This document shows, in pieces, positions 61,189-64,000 of a stretch of 64,000 bases of DNA (within the stretch, counting starts at the first letter, position 1; every line of letters begins with the position of its first letter). The notes beneath the pieces were generated by a model. That model was not told the origin of the DNA. It was given only the letters and a program-made list of their open reading frames with translations, and searched no databases. The stretch lies in the NCBI RefSeq assembly GCF_024055635.1, contig NZ_JAMXMB010000040.1, positions 268,235 through 332,234 of the forward strand. The letters run 5' to 3'. Made by a program: the position numbers and the translations under genes. Origin of the DNA: Microbacterium yannicii. GTDB taxonomy: Bacteria > Actinomycetota > Actinomycetes > Actinomycetales > Microbacteriaceae.

Positions 61189-62388
61189 ATGGATGCCTCG
61201 ACACAGGCCGCACCGGCGGGCGAGCGTGAGACGGACGAAGCCGTGCCCGCTCCCGCGCTGCCGTGGGGCGATGTGTGGGGCCAGCCGGAGGCGGTCGCCG
61301 CACTGCGGGAGGCGGCATCCGATCCCGCGTCGATGACCCACGCGTGGCTCATCACCGGTCCTCCCGGATCGGGCCGTTCGACGCTGGCGCACGCGTTTGC
61401 GGCGGCGCTCATCGCCGAGCCGGGCGACGAGCGCGCGATGCAGCAGGTGCTCGCCGGCACCCACCCCGACCTCACCGCGCTGCGCACCGAGGGCGTGATC
61501 ATCTCGATCAAGGACGCCCGCGCGCTCGTCGAGCGCTCCTACTTCTCGCCCTCGCTCGGCCGGTATCGCGTGATCGTGATGGAAGACGCCGACCGCATGG
61601 CCGAGCGCACCTCGAACGTGCTGCTGAAGGCCCTCGAAGAGCCGCCCGAGCGCACTGTATGGGTGCTGTGCGCGCCCAGCGACGCCGACCTGCTGCCCAC
61701 GATCCGCTCGCGCGTGCGCACTCTGCGCCTGCGGGAGCCCGACATCGCCGACGTGGCGGATCTCATCGTGCGGCGCAGCGGCGTCGATCCCGTGGTCGCC
61801 GAGCAGTCCGCGCGACACGCACAGCGTCACATCGGCATGGCGCAGCGGCTGGCGACGGATGCCGCAGCCCGTGCACGCCGTGACGCCACGCTGCGGGGGG
61901 TGCTGGCTGTCCGCGGCGTGGGCGACGCGGTCGAGGTGGCGGGCGCGATCGTCGCCGCCGCGACCGACGATGCGAAGGCGCTCACAGCGGAACGCGACGA
62001 GGCCGAGCGGGCGTCGCTGCTGCGTACCCTGGGCATCGCCGAAGGGTCTGCGGTCCCGCCGGCGGTGCGCTCGCAGCTCTCGGCGCTCGAGGACGACCAG
62101 AAGCGCCGGGCCACCCGGAGCCTGCGCGACGGCATCGATCGCGTCCTCACCGACCTCGAGTCGATGTTCCGCGACGTGCTCATGCTGCAATTCGGCCGGG
62201 ACGACGTCCTCATCAACCGCGAGCTCGCCCCCGAGCTGCGCGCGCTCGCCTCCGCATGGGCTCCCGAGCGCACACTCACGGTCGTCGACCGCATCGGCGT
62301 CACCCGTGAGAATCTCGAACTCAACGCCGCCCCCGCACTCGCCCTCGAGAGCATGCTCGTCACCGTGGCGAGCGGAAGGACCCCGTGA
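61189..62388 (+). CDS. holB: DNA polymerase III subunit delta'
   Basis: Clamp-loader subunit, 399 residues. AAA fold with GPPGSGRSTLAHAFAAAL (degenerate Walker A), RVIVMEDADRMAERTSNVLL and LKALEEPPERTVWVLC, sensor 1-like region then IRSRVRTLRL. The zinc module usual in relatives, between the Walker A helix and AGTH, is missing: the segment reads ALIAEPGDERAMQQVLAGTH with no Cys. It works with DnaX, encoded at 30597. Confidence 0.93.
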   Translation: MDASTQAAPAGERETDEAVPAPALPWGDVWGQPEAVAALREAASDPASMTHAWLITGPPGSGRSTLAHAFAAALIAEPGDERAMQQVLAGTHPDLTALRTEGVIISIKDARALVERSYFSPSLGRYRVIVMEDADRMAERTSNVLLKALEEPPERTVWVLCAPSDADLLPTIRSRVRTLRLREPDIADVADLIVRRSGVDPVVAEQSARHAQRHIGMAQRLATDAAARARRDATLRGVLAVRGVGDAVEVAGAIVAAATDDAKALTAERDEAERASLLRTLGIAEGSAVPPAVRSQLSALEDDQKRRATRSLRDGIDRVLTDLESMFRDVLMLQFGRDDVLINRELAPELRALASAWAPERTLTVVDRIGVTRENLELNAAPALALESMLVTVASGRTP

Positions 62389-63977
62389 ACACGACCAGCT
62401 CCCGCCGGCCCGGCTTCTCGCACGCCGGCCGGCCCGGCATCCGCATGAGGGCCGTTGCCGTCGTTGCGGGCCTCGTCGCGGCATCCGTCGCTCTGAGCGG
62501 CTGTCTCTACGGCATGATCCCCGACGCCGCACCCCGCCCCACCACGAGCAAGTCGGCCGACACGACGGGTGTGCCGGCCGAGCTGCTGCCGTACTACGAG
62601 CAGACGCTGGACTGGAGCTCCTGCAACGGCGATTTCGACTGCGCGACCGTCACAGCGCCGCTGGACTGGTCCGACCCGTCGAAGGGCGAGATCGAGCTGG
62701 CCATGATCCGCAGTCGCGCCGAGGGCGGCGGCGAGCCGATCGGCTCCCTGCTGACCAACCCCGGGGGACCGGGATCGAGCGGTGTGGCGCTGGTGCGAGA
62801 CTCCGTGTCGTTCGCGGTGAGCGACCCGGTGCGCCAGCAGTACGACGTGATCGGCTTCGACCCCCGCGGCGTCGGCGAGTCCACCGCGGTGAGCTGCTAC
62901 GACGCGAGCGACATGGACGCCTACCTGTTCGACATCCCTCAGAACGAACGGGGATCGGATGCCTGGACCGCCGAGCTGCAGGCCAAGAACCAGGCGTTCG
63001 GCGAGGCGTGCGAGGCGAACAGCGACGGCATCCTCCCGTACATCACGACGGAGAACGCCGCTCGCGACATGGACATGATGCGCGCCGTCCTGGGCGACGA
63101 GCAGCTGAACTACCTCGGCTACTCGTACGGCACGTTCCTCGGTGCGACGTACGCCAAGCTCTTCCCCGAGAGGGTCGGTCGTCTGGTCCTCGACGGCGCG
63201 ATCGATCCGTCGATCCCCGGATTGGACGTCGGCATCACGCAGGGCGTCGGATTCGAGTCGGCGCTGCGCGCGTACATGGCCGACTGCCTGACCGATGACG
63301 AGTGCCCGTTCCGCGGCACCGTCGACGAGGCGATGGCGGACCTCGGCACGCTGCTGGCGAGCGTCGACCGGGATCCCATCCCCAACGCGGACGGACGCAT
63401 GCTCGGCGCCGACTCGTTGATGACGACGATCGTCTCGGCCCTGTACTCGCAGGACAGCTGGAGCTATCTGACGATGGCCCTCACCGACGTCCTGCAGGGG
63501 AACGCCGACATCGCGTTCCAGCTCGCCGACTTCTACTACAACCGGCAGGACGGCACCTACCTCGACAACTCGACCGAGGCCTTCCGCGCGTACAACTGCA
63601 TGGACTATCCGGTCGACGCGACCGAGCAGGAGCAGGCGGATGCCGAGGCGCTGCTCGCCGCCGAAGCGCCGACGGTCGCGCCGTACTGGAGCGGACCCGA
63701 CCCCTGCGAGGTGTGGCCGTACCCGGCGACGGGCGTGCGCGAGCGCATCACGGCCGAGGGGGCTGCGCCGATCGTCGTCGTGGGCACGACGAACGATCCG
63801 GCCACCCCGTACGAGTGGTCGGTGTCGCTCGCCGACCAGCTCTCCTCCGGCGTGCTCGTGACCCGTGTCGGCGAGGGCCACACCGGCTACAACAAGGGCA
63901 ACACGTGCGTCGACTCCGCCATCGAGACGTACCTGCTCGAGGGCACGCCGCCCGAGAACGGCCTGCGCTGCGAGTGA
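62385..63977 (+). CDS. Exported alpha/beta hydrolase with TAP-like C-terminus
   Basis: 530 residues, secreted lipoprotein: hydrophobic stretch VAVVAGLVAASVALSGC with lipobox Cys at about 44. The fold has LLTNPGGPGSSGVALV (oxyanion), FDPRGVGEST, the nucleophile elbow GYSYGTFLG, a late Asp in GTTNDPATPYEWS, and His in GEGHTGYNKG. It belongs to the S33 tripeptidyl aminopeptidase (SlpD/E, TAP) group, cleaving short peptides or esters outside the cell. GTG overlaps the holB stop (GTGA). Confidence 0.9.
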   Translation: MNTTSSRRPGFSHAGRPGIRMRAVAVVAGLVAASVALSGCLYGMIPDAAPRPTTSKSADTTGVPAELLPYYEQTLDWSSCNGDFDCATVTAPLDWSDPSKGEIELAMIRSRAEGGGEPIGSLLTNPGGPGSSGVALVRDSVSFAVSDPVRQQYDVIGFDPRGVGESTAVSCYDASDMDAYLFDIPQNERGSDAWTAELQAKNQAFGEACEANSDGILPYITTENAARDMDMMRAVLGDEQLNYLGYSYGTFLGATYAKLFPERVGRLVLDGAIDPSIPGLDVGITQGVGFESALRAYMADCLTDDECPFRGTVDEAMADLGTLLASVDRDPIPNADGRMLGADSLMTTIVSALYSQDSWSYLTMALTDVLQGNADIAFQLADFYYNRQDGTYLDNSTEAFRAYNCMDYPVDATEQEQADAEALLAAEAPTVAPYWSGPDPCEVWPYPATGVRERITAEGAAPIVVVGTTNDPATPYEWSVSLADQLSSGVLVTRVGEGHTGYNKGNTCVDSAIETYLLEGTPPENGLRCE

Positions 63978-64000
63978 GTCCCGACGCATGAGAGAAGCGG

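Overview
The window is high-G+C (about 70% by eye) chromosomal DNA from an actinobacterium. Dense packing, GTG/TTG starts, many genes with a -10 box 6-7 bases before the start codon, a small 4.5S-type SRP RNA, a dnaX-recR / lysC-asd block, and the very frequent word GGATGCC/GGCATCC all point to the family Microbacteriaceae, most likely Microbacterium. That placement is inferred from style and gene content, not from a marker gene.

Layout. (1) 1-7313: an RpiR-type regulator and a carbohydrate/glycerophosphate-type ABC importer (ATPase, lipoprotein binding protein, two permeases), with a tyrosine-phosphatase-like enzyme and a CpdA/GpdQ-like phosphodiesterase embedded in the operon. This suggests uptake and stepwise cleavage of a phosphoester. 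(2) 7432-14307: a Lys/Ala-rich Rho-N protein, a 1318-residue Pls-like peptide synthetase whose adenylation pocket reads like a lysine code, an M1 metallopeptidase, a phosphopantetheinyl transferase and a 50-residue acidic protein. Together these form a plausible self-contained poly-lysine-type system. (3) 14895-17732: an island between 34-bp direct repeats beside tRNA-Ser, carrying a DUF1254 protein and a bile-salt-hydrolase-like Ntn hydrolase of visibly lower G+C. (4) 17927-22485: a moxR-DUF58-transglutaminase operon, followed by the SRP RNA.

(5) 22811-32891 covers central metabolism and replication: nudK, pta-ackA, a beta-phosphoglucomutase/GH65 phosphorylase pair, and dnaX. (6) 32895-41985: recR, an EamA transporter, lysC-GNAT-asd, mqo, a pyrimidine-dimer glycosylase, thymidine kinase and a DUF1295 protein. 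(7) 42037-44310: a GntR/FCD regulator with a twin operator and lactate dehydrogenase lldD. (8) 44390-53592: a HAD hydrolase, tRNA-Pro, a LAATG cell-wall protein, a metallophosphoesterase, a class A penicillin-binding protein with PASTA domains, DUF4177, RidA and acetyl-CoA synthetase. (9) 54013-57677: a compact tad-type secretion/pilus locus. (10) 57745-63977: topA-tmk-holB and an exported TAP-like alpha/beta hydrolase.

How parts connect: lldD, mqo, pta-ackA and acs together handle lactate, malate and acetate. The GH65/pgmB pair feeds phosphorolysed disaccharides into glycolysis. moxR-DUF58-transglutaminase, the PBP, the LAATG protein and the tad locus concern the cell envelope. The region most likely to hold something little described is 7432-14307, with 112-7313 and the 14895-17732 island next.
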